A DNA stretch of 5,350 nucleotides from Methanoregula sp. (GTDB taxonomy: Archaea; Halobacteriota; Methanomicrobia; Methanomicrobiales; Methanospirillaceae). The notes beneath the pieces were generated by a model, which searched no databases, was not told the DNA's origin, and saw only the letters and a program-made list of their open reading frames with translations. This document shows, piece by piece, positions 1-5,350 of the stretch. How positions within the stretch are numbered: the stretch's first letter is position 1; each line of letters starts with the position of its first letter. The stretch is taken from contig JAPKXV010000440.1 in the NCBI GenBank assembly GCA_026394635.1, positions 1 through 5,350 of the forward strand. The letters run 5' to 3'. The translations under genes and the position numbers were made by a program.

Positions 1-1212
1 CACATCGCCGGGGGCACTGCAGCGCACTTCACCACCGCACCGTCCGGGGCAAGCGAACCTTTGAGGATCTTCAGGCCTCCCGCTGCACTGACGGGTTTTG
101 CAAGCGCCCGTATCACGGATGCATTTTTCACAACGGCTGACTTTGCAATCTGCAGCGTGGTCTTCCCTGAAACAGTCGGACAGTCGTCAAGGAGTTTTTC
201 AATCTGCCTGAATACTGCCGGGATTCACCCGGCACGGTACAGTGTCTGCATCGAGTGCGGACCGGACGGCTGCATGTGGCAGATGTGGGGCACTTTTTCT
301 GCAAGCGCATTGAAATCTTCAAGCGTAAGGGGGATACCGGCCTCGGTTGCGATTGCCATAAGGTGAAGGACGGTGTTCGTTGATCCCCCGAGCGCCATAT
401 CAACGCAGATTGCATTCCGAAGACTTTTTTTTGTGATGATATCACAGGGTCTGATATTCTTTTTCACTAATCGGAGCACTGCTTCCCCACTCTCGCGGGC
501 GATCCGGAGTTGCTTCCCCACTCTCGCGGGCGATCCGGAGTTTTGCCGCGTCAACAGCCGGTATTGCAGCGCAGCCGGCAAGCGACATCCCCATCGCTTC
601 GGTCATACATGCCATCGTATTCGCGGTATAGAGCCCCTGGCAGCTCCCGCAACCCGGCATGGCAGCGCACTCCAGTTCACCGAGAGCGTCTTCCGTCATC
701 GTGCCTGCCGCGACTTTCCCCACACCTTCAAACACATCGATGAGCGAGAGCTCCTTTCCTTCCTGGTAGCCGGAGAGCATCGGGCCGCCGGTGAGCACAA
801 CTGTCGGGATATTGCACCGGGCTGCTGCCATCAGCATACCGGGGACAATCTTGTCGCAGGTACCGACACAGACCAGGCCATCGAACCGGTGAGCGTCCAC
901 CATCAACTCGATCGAATCGGCGATATTCTCGCGTGAGGGCAGCGATGACCGCATCCCCTCATGCCCCATGGCAATCCCGTCGCAGATCCCGATGGTCCCA
1001 AACTCGAACGGGACACCCCCTGCAGCCGCAATGCCTTCCCTGACCTTATCCCCAAGCTGCCGCAGGTGGACATGCCCGGGAACGATGGTATTGTAGGCAT
1101 TGGCAATCCCGATAAACGGCAGACCCATCTCCCGATCTGTCACGCCAAGGGAACGGAGCAGCGAGCGGTTCGGCGCCCGCGAATAGCCGGCTTTGATTTC
1201 ATCACTGCGCAT
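1..1212 (-). pseudogene. ilvD: Dihydroxy-acid dehydratase IlvD, 5' part, disrupted by a frameshift and a nonsense codon; runs off the left edge
   Basis: IlvD dehydrates 2,3-dihydroxy-isovalerate and 2,3-dihydroxy-methylvalerate to 2-oxoacids in valine, leucine and isoleucine synthesis, using an Fe-S cluster in the cytoplasm. The ATG at 1210-1212 opens a typical start (MRSDEIKAGYSRAPNRSLLR). Visible family motifs are VPGHVHL (about 44-50), GICDGIAMGHEGM (75-87), TCDKIVPG with candidate cluster cysteine C119, and PGCGSCQGLYTANT (186-199) with C188 and C191. Two lesions break the frame. A 31-bp tandem duplication at 480-541 shifts it after RIARESGEA, so that frame ends at 442. The correct frame resumes as RIARESGEAVLRLVKK and continues to a TGA at 225-227, where LYRAGGIPAV is expected and LYRAG-stop-IPAV is read. 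Beyond the TGA the same frame stays open to base 1 with IlvD-like sequence (LLDDCPTVSGKTTLQIAKSA). With one repeat copy removed, about 390 of the roughly 550 codons usual for the family are in the window. Identity is secure; whether the lesions are biological or sequence error is not. Confidence 0.93.
480..541. repeat. Exact 31-bp tandem duplication inside ilvD
   Basis: Bases 480-510 and 511-541 are identical 31-base copies, each starting TGCTTCCCCACTC and ending GATCCGGAGT. Because 31 is not a multiple of 3, the second copy shifts the ilvD frame. Both copies encode RIARESGEA in their own frames, and deleting either one joins the two halves of IlvD without a gap. This is the signature of a simple slippage or unequal-recombination duplication. 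A mis-assembly could also leave it. Confidence 0.97.
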
Positions 1213-1241
1213 AGTTTACCTTCATGTCCGAATTTGTTTCC

Positions 1242-1292
1242 GGTATATATGTATCCGCCCGTATAAAACCTCCACGAGATTTTTTTTTTATA
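1242..1292 (-). promoter_or_regulatory. Candidate archaeal promoter region of ilvD
   Basis: On the minus strand upstream of the ilvD ATG there are three TATA-like boxes: TATAAAAA (1285-1292, next to a 10-base T run on the plus strand), TTTTATAC (around 1261-1268), and ATATATACC (around 1242-1250). Archaeal TATA boxes sit about 25 bases before the transcription start, so these would give leaders of roughly 50, 25 and under 10 bases. No convincing purine-rich BRE stands out, so I cannot choose between them. The spacer between the boxes and the ATG has only a weak ribosome-binding site (AAGGT). Confidence 0.35.
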
Positions 1293-1307
1293 GAAATTAT
1301 CAGGATC

Positions 1308-1451
1308 GGCTCTGTAGAAATCATCGTTTTTCATAACGTTCTTGGGGGCTTCGCCCCCGCCACTGCGGCAGCCCCCCTTGCGATATCCATCTAAAACCGA
1401 TTCATCATGGATCTCTATGAATGATGTGAGATCAGGGATTTCTACAGAGCC
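1308..1451. mobile_element. MITE-like element with 15-bp terminal inverted repeats
   Basis: GGCTCTGTAGAAATC at 1308-1322 is the perfect reverse complement of GATTTCTACAGAGCC at 1437-1451, bounding 144 bp with no credible ORF. Just outside, GGATC occurs at 1303-1307 and again at 1455-1459, but with three extra bases on the right. It is therefore not a clean target-site duplication and may be part of an imperfect outer repeat. The interior has a GC-rich hairpin and low-complexity sequence. Size, termini and intergenic position fit a non-autonomous miniature element or the remnant of an insertion sequence. I cannot name the parent transposon family. Alternatively it is simply a long stem with a structured loop. 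Confidence 0.5.
1344..1376. repeat. GC-rich hairpin inside the MITE-like element
   Basis: GGGGGC (1344-1349), loop TTC, then GCCCCC (1353-1358) forms a perfect 6-bp stem. It is followed by CCGC-CACT-GCGG (1357-1368) and a second C-run (1372-1376 and beyond) that could pair with the same G-run. These stems are alternatives and cannot all form at once. No T-tract follows on either strand, so it does not look like an intrinsic terminator. Similar GC hairpins may be dispersed in related genomes, but I cannot test that here. Confidence 0.5.
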
Positions 1452-1497
1452 TCGGGATCCCTACTTCATATACGCAAAGAAATGATCAGGAACAGGG

Positions 1498-1522
1498 AAA
1501 AAATGGGGTGCACACACCCCAT
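1498..1522 (-). terminator. Hairpin plus T-tract terminator of the cbi operon
   Basis: Read on the minus strand immediately after the synthase stop codon, ATGGGGTG (1515-1522), loop TGTG, and CACCCCAT (1503-1510) make an 8-bp stem. It is followed directly by TTTTTT (1498-1503, one T shared with the stem). The T-tract is the key archaeal termination signal, and the stem resembles a bacterial intrinsic terminator. Its position right at the stop of the last gene supports the operon boundary. Confidence 0.8.
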
Positions 1523-2851
1523 TCAGGTACTTTTCCCTCTCATTATTTCGTCTGCAAAAGATCTTACAAAAGCATCTGAGAAATACGCATGAGTATAGGT
1601 ACCGATGGTATTGTTGGATACGAGCCCGTCATTCCCGTCGGCAATCCCCCTTCCCCTGCTGAGCCGGAATGCGTACCGGGCATCCGGTTGGGGGAAAACG
1701 TCAGAATAATGGAACTCGTGGCCGATCAGGGGAATACAGGGTTGAAGAAATGATCCCCCCGCCACACTCTCTCCCTGCACGTACCCGAGTGCCTGGACCT
1801 TTTTTGTCATCACCGTTGTGGCAGGGAGTGCCCCGCACAGCCGGTATGAATGGCCAGCATCGATCTCTTCGGAAAGGTACATGAGACCTCCGCACTCCCC
1901 ATAGATCGGCATCCCCCGGTCTGCAGCTCTCCTGATATCCGATCTGCAGGGAGCAGATTCCAGTTCAGCAAGATGCAGTTCAGGGTATCCTCCGCCAATA
2001 TACAGGCCCTGCACATCGGGAAGCCGGTCAGCACATGGCGAGAAAAAGACCAGTCCGGCACCGGCAGCGCGGAGCCGGTCAAGGTTGTCCTGGTAGTAAA
2101 AACAGAATGCCGGGTCCCATGCAACTCCGATCGTTCCTTTCGAGGGAACGTTCCTGAATTCGGGTGGCAGCCCGCTAAGAGATGATACCTCCCGGGCGGT
2201 TTTCCGGATAGCCTCAAGATCACAGCATTCACGGATAATCGCACCGGACCCTTCCTTCACGGGTGTCTCATGCGCCATCTCAAGCCCGAGGTGCCGGCTT
2301 TTTATTGCGAGCTGTTCATTTTTGGGGATCCAGCCGAATGCCGGAACAGAAAGGGAGGACGCGATCATCTGCCGGTGCCGGTCACTTCCGATCCTGTTGA
2401 AGATCACACCAGCAATCCGCACGGTGGGATGATAGGTTGAAAACCCGTGGATAAGCGCCTGGGCACTCCGCGACATGCCACCGGCATCCACGACAAGGAT
2501 GACCGGTGCCTCGAGGATTGTGGCCACATGTGCGGTGCTTGACCGTTCGGTGCCGTCAATCCCGTCATACAATCCCATAACCCCCTCAATCACGGCAATG
2601 TCAGCACCAGCAGCTGCACGCAGGAAGGTATCTTTCACCCCGTCCTCCCCCATCATGAACGGGTCAAGGTTCCGGGACACGCGCCCGCAGATCTTCGTGT
2701 GGTGGGTAGGATCAATAAAGTCCGGCCCCACTTTGAACGGCTGTACCGAAACGCCCTGTGCGACAAGTGCGGCCATGAGACCGGTTGCCACGGTAGTCTT
2801 CCCACATCCGCTATGGGTACCGGCAATGATGATGCGTGGCACCGGGTTCAT
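1523..2851 (-). CDS. cfbB: Cobyrinate / Ni-sirohydrochlorin a,c-diamide synthase (CbiA/CfbB family)
   Basis: This ATP- and glutamine-dependent enzyme converts the a and c acetate side chains of a corrinoid (CbiA) or of Ni-sirohydrochlorin on the way to F430 (CfbB) to amides. The 442-residue protein has the full two-domain layout. The N-terminal dethiobiotin-synthetase-like domain has the P-loop GTHSGCGKTT (11-20), KVGPDFIDPTHH (40-51) and EGVMGLYDG (89-97). The C-terminal class I glutamine amidotransferase domain has GGGYPELH (286-293), catalytic Cys320 in YGECGGLMYL, GHEFHYS (377-383), and His421 in GTYTHAYF. Length is normal for the family. The ATG at 2849-2851 has a strong GGAGG at 2857-2861, 5 bases upstream, and overlaps the cbiO stop as ATGA, so translation may be coupled. 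It is the last gene of the operon, before a terminator. CbiA and CfbB are too similar for me to separate by eye; the symbol reflects the methanogen context. Family assignment is near certain; the exact substrate is not. Confidence 0.88.
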   Translation of the reverse strand: MNPVPRIIIAGTHSGCGKTTVATGLMAALVAQGVSVQPFKVGPDFIDPTHHTKICGRVSRNLDPFMMGEDGVKDTFLRAAAGADIAVIEGVMGLYDGIDGTERSSTAHVATILEAPVILVVDAGGMSRSAQALIHGFSTYHPTVRIAGVIFNRIGSDRHRQMIASSLSVPAFGWIPKNEQLAIKSRHLGLEMAHETPVKEGSGAIIRECCDLEAIRKTAREVSSLSGLPPEFRNVPSKGTIGVAWDPAFCFYYQDNLDRLRAAGAGLVFFSPCADRLPDVQGLYIGGGYPELHLAELESAPCRSDIRRAADRGMPIYGECGGLMYLSEEIDAGHSYRLCGALPATTVMTKKVQALGYVQGESVAGGSFLQPCIPLIGHEFHYSDVFPQPDARYAFRLSRGRGIADGNDGLVSNNTIGTYTHAYFSDAFVRSFADEIMRGKST

Positions 2852-4043
2852 GGTTGCCTCCGTGATTCTTTATTTGTCGTGACATTTCCGGGCTCTAACG
2901 GGTTGACCGTAATGTGGATTCCGCTCTCTTTTCCATAGTCATCGACCCTTTTTTGCACCCGGTCCACCATACTCCCGGTTGTCAGGATCAGGGAATCCTC
3001 TCCCAGCAATGCCTTGAGAATGCATTTGTCAATGACCCCGTAGGTAAAATCCAGCCGGATCTGCCGGTTTTCTGCGCGTTGCTTTGCCCGGGTCCCCATT
3101 GCACCCACAGAAACCCCGGTGCGGTTTGAGATCCATTCCGGCAACGATTCCTCGTTGTCCAGATCAACATTGCAGATCGTTATTGAACCGGGCCGGGCAT
3201 GACCGCAGGTCTTTGAGAATAATGTCTCGATGATATGCATCATGTCCAGCACCGTCCGGGGTTTCTTATCCGGCAGAGAGAAACCACGTTTCTGCAGCTC
3301 AAAATATAGTTCAAGGAGGGTCGGGGCAGAAAGGTGCGCCATCCGCACAAATTCCGGATTCCCGAATGCCACTTCGGGAATATCTTCCTGGAGAATTCTT
3401 CCCTCGAGCAGGAGGATAGCACGGTCAGCCCACGGGTAGGCAAGTTCGGGGTGGAGATGATGACGGTTTTTCCTCCATGGTTCAGTTCGTCAAGCAGTTC
3501 CATGATATCTTCCGATCCTGACGGATCAAGGCCGCTTGTGGGTTCATCAAACACAAGTACATCAGGATCCATGGCAAGGACACCGGCGATTGCCACCCGT
3601 TTCTTCTCACCGCCTGAGAGCTGGTGGGGTGGGCGGCGCTCGAACCCGTCAAGCCCGACGTGACTGAGCGCAAGGGCGACTGCTTTCTTCACGTCGCTTT
3701 CAGGGTAGCCAAGATTGGTCGGGCCAAATGCTACGTCCTGGTATACGGTTGGCGCAATGATCTGGCGGTCCGGGTTCTGGAGGACAAAGCCAACCCGTTT
3801 GCGCAGCATCCGCAACGACGCCGTATCATACCGGACAGGCTCATTGTCAAAGAGGATGGTCCCGGTGTCGGGATGGATCATGCCATTGAACATCATGAGG
3901 AGGGTTGATTTTCCTGCACCATTGGGCCCGACAAGGGCGATCTTCTCGCCTTTCCGCAGGTGGAAACTGATCCCCCGGATTGCTTCCATGCTGCGCGGGT
4001 ACCGGTACCGGATACCCCGGGCTTCAAGGATGATGCTGCTCAT
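2848..4043 (-). pseudogene. cbiO: Cobalt/nickel ECF transporter ATPase CbiO with C-terminal extension, frameshifted at the H-loop
   Basis: CbiO hydrolyses ATP on the cytoplasmic face to drive CbiM/CbiQ metal import. Numbered from the ATG at 4041-4043, the first part shows Walker A GPNGAGKST (39-47), Q-loop VLQNPDRQ (87-94), signature LSGGEKKR (142-149), and Walker B plus D-loop DVLVFDEPTSGLD (161-173). It then reads TVIIST at 193-198, where His-Asp should follow. Instead the frame breaks at about 3447-3452, giving ISTPNLPTRG and an unrelated tail ending at 3240. The other frame continues the family sequence as ELAYPWADRAILLLEGRI and runs to the stop at 2848. Restoring 7 bases gives 400 residues and puts back three residues, including the H-loop histidine. 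The last ~140 residues (TICNVDLDNEESLPEW, GAMGTRAK, DFTYGVIDKCILKALL) lie beyond the ATPase fold. ATG 4043 is preferred over GTG 4049 because AGGAA lies 8 bases before it and too close to the GTG. The cbiQ stop is 11 bases upstream. Confidence 0.9.
2857..2861 (-). promoter_or_regulatory. Strong ribosome-binding site of the diamide synthase
   Basis: GGAGG on the minus strand, 5 bases before the ATG at 2849-2851, matches the archaeal anti-Shine-Dalgarno sequence. It fixes the start codon. It also means the synthase can be translated even if ribosomes on the damaged cbiO stop early at 3240. Confidence 0.75.
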
Positions 4044-4054
4044 GCTCACATTTC

Positions 4055-4843
4055 CTAAATAATTGTCATATTCCCTGAACAGATTATGACCAGCGACGAA
4101 AGGGACAGGAATGCCATCACCGCAAACAAGGGTATACGCTCTACCGGCCGGGTCTCGCCCAGCAGGGCAAATTTCCCGTCATAACAACGTGCCTCCATAG
4201 CCTTGATCAGGTCTTCCCCGGCAGTCCAGCTTGCGATAAATACAGCACCGCATAATGATGCAAAGGAATAGATCGATTCCCTGAATGTTGAATATCCGAG
4301 GCGCATCACCTGTGCGTTGTAGATCTGTTGTACCTGATCGACAATGATAAAGATGGTCCGGTAAATGATCATCGCAAGGTCAATGACGGCATCAGGGATC
4401 CTGCACTGTCGCATGACAATAAAAAGATCGGTCATTGGCGTGGTGAGTGCGATGAAACAGACTGCCGACATTCCTCCAACGATGCGACTGAAAACAAAGA
4501 ACCCCTGGTTGATACTCTCCCGGGTGATGGACAAGGAGAACCATGGCAGGGGATCCCAGCTCCAGAAGACCGTCGATCCGCCGTAGATGAGAACGATTCC
4601 GGCTACGCTCACACTAGCAAACCAGATGGGGTGAATGAAGAGCCTGGCATAGGTTTTTGCATCCACCCGGGCAAGGAAAAGAATGGCGAATGTCAAAAGA
4701 GCTGCAATGAAAAGCGGCGCAATATAACTTGTCGAGAGGAGACCGAGGAGGATCGCACCGGTACCGGCCGCGAGCTTCAGGTACGTGTTGACCTGCCGGA
4801 GTCCGTTCTTTTGCGCTATGTCCTCGAGAAAATCCTCAAACAT
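4055..4843 (-). CDS. cbiQ: Cobalt/nickel ECF transporter transmembrane protein CbiQ
   Basis: CbiQ is the T-component of the energy-coupling-factor importer. It is a membrane scaffold that transmits ATP hydrolysis by CbiO to the substrate-binding CbiM. The 262-residue protein has hydrophobic spans near 25-60 (two adjacent), 71-90, 118-136, 153-170 and 237-256. The two cytoplasmic coupling motifs of T-components appear as MRLGYST (180-186) and MEARCYDG (216-223). The second is the usual family form; the first has RLG instead of ARG. Length is typical. The ATG at 4841-4843 follows the cbiN stop by 27 bases, with only a weak GATC-type ribosome-binding site. It ends in TAG, 11 bases before cbiO. 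No lesion is visible, although its ATPase partner is broken. Confidence 0.92.
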   Translation of the reverse strand: MFEDFLEDIAQKNGLRQVNTYLKLAAGTGAILLGLLSTSYIAPLFIAALLTFAILFLARVDAKTYARLFIHPIWFASVSVAGIVLIYGGSTVFWSWDPLPWFSLSITRESINQGFFVFSRIVGGMSAVCFIALTTPMTDLFIVMRQCRIPDAVIDLAMIIYRTIFIIVDQVQQIYNAQVMRLGYSTFRESIYSFASLCGAVFIASWTAGEDLIKAMEARCYDGKFALLGETRPVERIPLFAVMAFLSLSSLVIICSGNMTII

Positions 4844-4870
4844 AATGATCGTATCCCGGTTTAGTATCGG

Positions 4871-5176
4871 TTATACCTTCTTTTTCTGTCCTATCCAGTA
4901 ACCAAATACTCCGCCGATGAACATCCCGCCGATCGCTGCCTGAAGAGCAAACAGGGTGGACTCAATCTCTCCGCTCGGGGGAACCCATTGGGGAATAAGC
5001 GGTTGGATCTCTTTCGCAGAAGTACCGGATGATTCAGAAATTTTCGCCGCTGCGATGGAGTCGGTTCCGGCAAACACCGTATCCCGTGAAATTGAACTCG
5101 TGTACAGGAAAACCATGCAGAATGCAGCGATCGCAACCATGGTAAGGATCTCCAGCCGGTATTTATGCATCCTCAT
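4871..5176 (-). CDS. cbiN: Cobalt/nickel ECF transporter accessory membrane protein CbiN
   Basis: CbiN is a small membrane protein that works with CbiM to load Co2+ (or Ni2+) into the S-component. The 101-residue product has an N-terminal membrane segment (about 9-26), an extracytoplasmic loop, and a second membrane segment (about 76-95) ending in GQKKKV. The loop holds the family hallmark WVPPSGEIESTLFALQAAIGG (64-84), usually EPPSGEIESLLFALQAAxGA. The ATG at 5174-5176 overlaps the cbiM stop as ATGA. A GGTGAT at 5179-5184 sits only 2 bases before it but 8 bases before a second ATG at 5168-5170, so a 99-residue form starting MHKYRLEIL is equally likely or more so. Confidence 0.9.
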   Translation of the reverse strand: MRMHKYRLEILTMVAIAAFCMVFLYTSSISRDTVFAGTDSIAAAKISESSGTSAKEIQPLIPQWVPPSGEIESTLFALQAAIGGMFIGGVFGYWIGQKKKV

Positions 5177-5350
5177 GCATCACCCCGTGCTGCAGTGATC
5201 TTTTGTTCGGAGAATATTTTCAGCCGTGTCAGGATATCCGGTTTGAGCGCGATGATGTATTTGAATACGAGTGCAAGCACAATTCCTTCGACAATGGCAA
5301 TAGGGATCTGGGTGAGTGCAAAAATTCCCAGGAACAGGATAAATGAGGAT
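5173..5350 (-). CDS. cbiM: Cobalt/nickel ECF transporter substrate-binding protein CbiM, C-terminal end
   Basis: CbiM is the membrane S-component that binds the metal ion. Only the last 58 codons are present; the gene continues beyond the right edge. They read FLGIFALTQIPIAIVEGI, then VLALVFKYIIALKPDI, ending ITAARGDA. TQIPIAIVEG is the conserved end of the CbiM/NikM fold, with the last hydrophobic span after it. The metal-binding N-terminal His residues lie outside the window, so cobalt and nickel specificity cannot be read here. The TGA at 5173-5175 overlaps the cbiN ATG. It is presumably the first gene of this operon, or close to it. Confidence 0.9.
   Translation of the reverse strand, partial: SSFILFLGIFALTQIPIAIVEGIVLALVFKYIIALKPDILTRLKIFSEQKITAARGDA

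Larger units (their letters stand above)
1213..1522. other. Intergenic region between the diamide synthase and ilvD
   Basis: These 310 bases contain no supportable coding sequence. From right to left they hold the operon terminator, about 45 bases of unremarkable sequence, the MITE-like element, and an AT-rich stretch with the ilvD promoter candidates. No tRNA, riboswitch or CRISPR-type repeat is visible. Confidence 0.7.

Noticed and set aside
225..227. TGA in ilvD as a selenocysteine codon
   Set aside because: The family has glycine here, not cysteine. I see no SECIS-like structure, and selenocysteine use in archaea is known from other lineages, not Methanomicrobiales-like genomes.
373..936. 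Plus-strand open frame of 187 codons opposite ilvD
   Set aside because: It is antisense to clearly conserved IlvD sequence, has low-complexity His/Arg-rich content and shows no family resemblance, so it is a shadow.
1344..1376. GC-rich hairpin as a terminator or small RNA gene
   Set aside because: No T-tract follows on either strand, it lies inside the inverted-repeat element, and a real terminator already ends the operon at 1498-1522.
1810..2244. Minus-strand 144-codon open frame within the diamide synthase
   Set aside because: It is out of frame with a full-length conserved enzyme and has no start signal or recognisable motif.
3440..3455. Programmed frameshifting in cbiO
   Set aside because: There is no slippery heptamer or downstream pseudoknot signal, and frameshifting could not restore the missing H-loop histidine. 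A deletion explains it better.
4328..4864. Plus-strand open frame of 178 codons opposite cbiQ
   Set aside because: It is the antisense of a hydrophobic membrane-protein gene, which gives a typical charged, domain-free shadow.

Overview
The window looks like part of a methanogenic archaeon's chromosome, most likely a Methanomicrobiales member (Methanoregula-like). This is an inference from gene content, moderate GC, archaeal ribosome-binding sites (GGAGG, GGTGAT), and a CbiO ATPase with the long C-terminal extension I associate with methanogens. I could not run a search to confirm the lineage. Every recognisable gene lies on the minus strand.

From right to left (transcription order), positions 5350 to 1523 hold a compact metal-uptake and tetrapyrrole operon: cbiM (only its 3' end), cbiN, cbiQ, cbiO, and a CbiA/CfbB-type a,c-diamide synthase. 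The genes overlap by 4 bases or are separated by short gaps, and the operon ends in a clear hairpin plus T-tract terminator at 1498-1522. CbiMNQO is an energy-coupling-factor importer for Co2+ (or Ni2+). The synthase amidates the macrocycle that receives the metal, for cobamide (Co) or coenzyme F430 (Ni).

Positions 1213-1522 are intergenic. They contain the terminator, a 144-bp element bounded by perfect 15-bp inverted repeats (MITE-like, 1308-1451) with a GC-rich hairpin inside, and AT-rich candidate promoter boxes for the next gene.

Positions 1212 to 1 carry the 5' two thirds of ilvD (dihydroxy-acid dehydratase, branched-chain amino acid synthesis), which runs off the left edge.

The striking feature is damage. 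ilvD has an exact 31-bp tandem duplication that shifts the frame, and further on an in-frame TGA in place of an expected glycine codon. cbiO has a small deletion, best explained as 7 bp, that shifts the frame exactly at the H-loop histidine. The other genes look intact. Three lesions in two conserved genes within 5.3 kb suggest either a decaying genome (for example a host-associated methanogen) or sequence/assembly error. I see no defence system, CRISPR array, RNA gene or clearly undescribed system.
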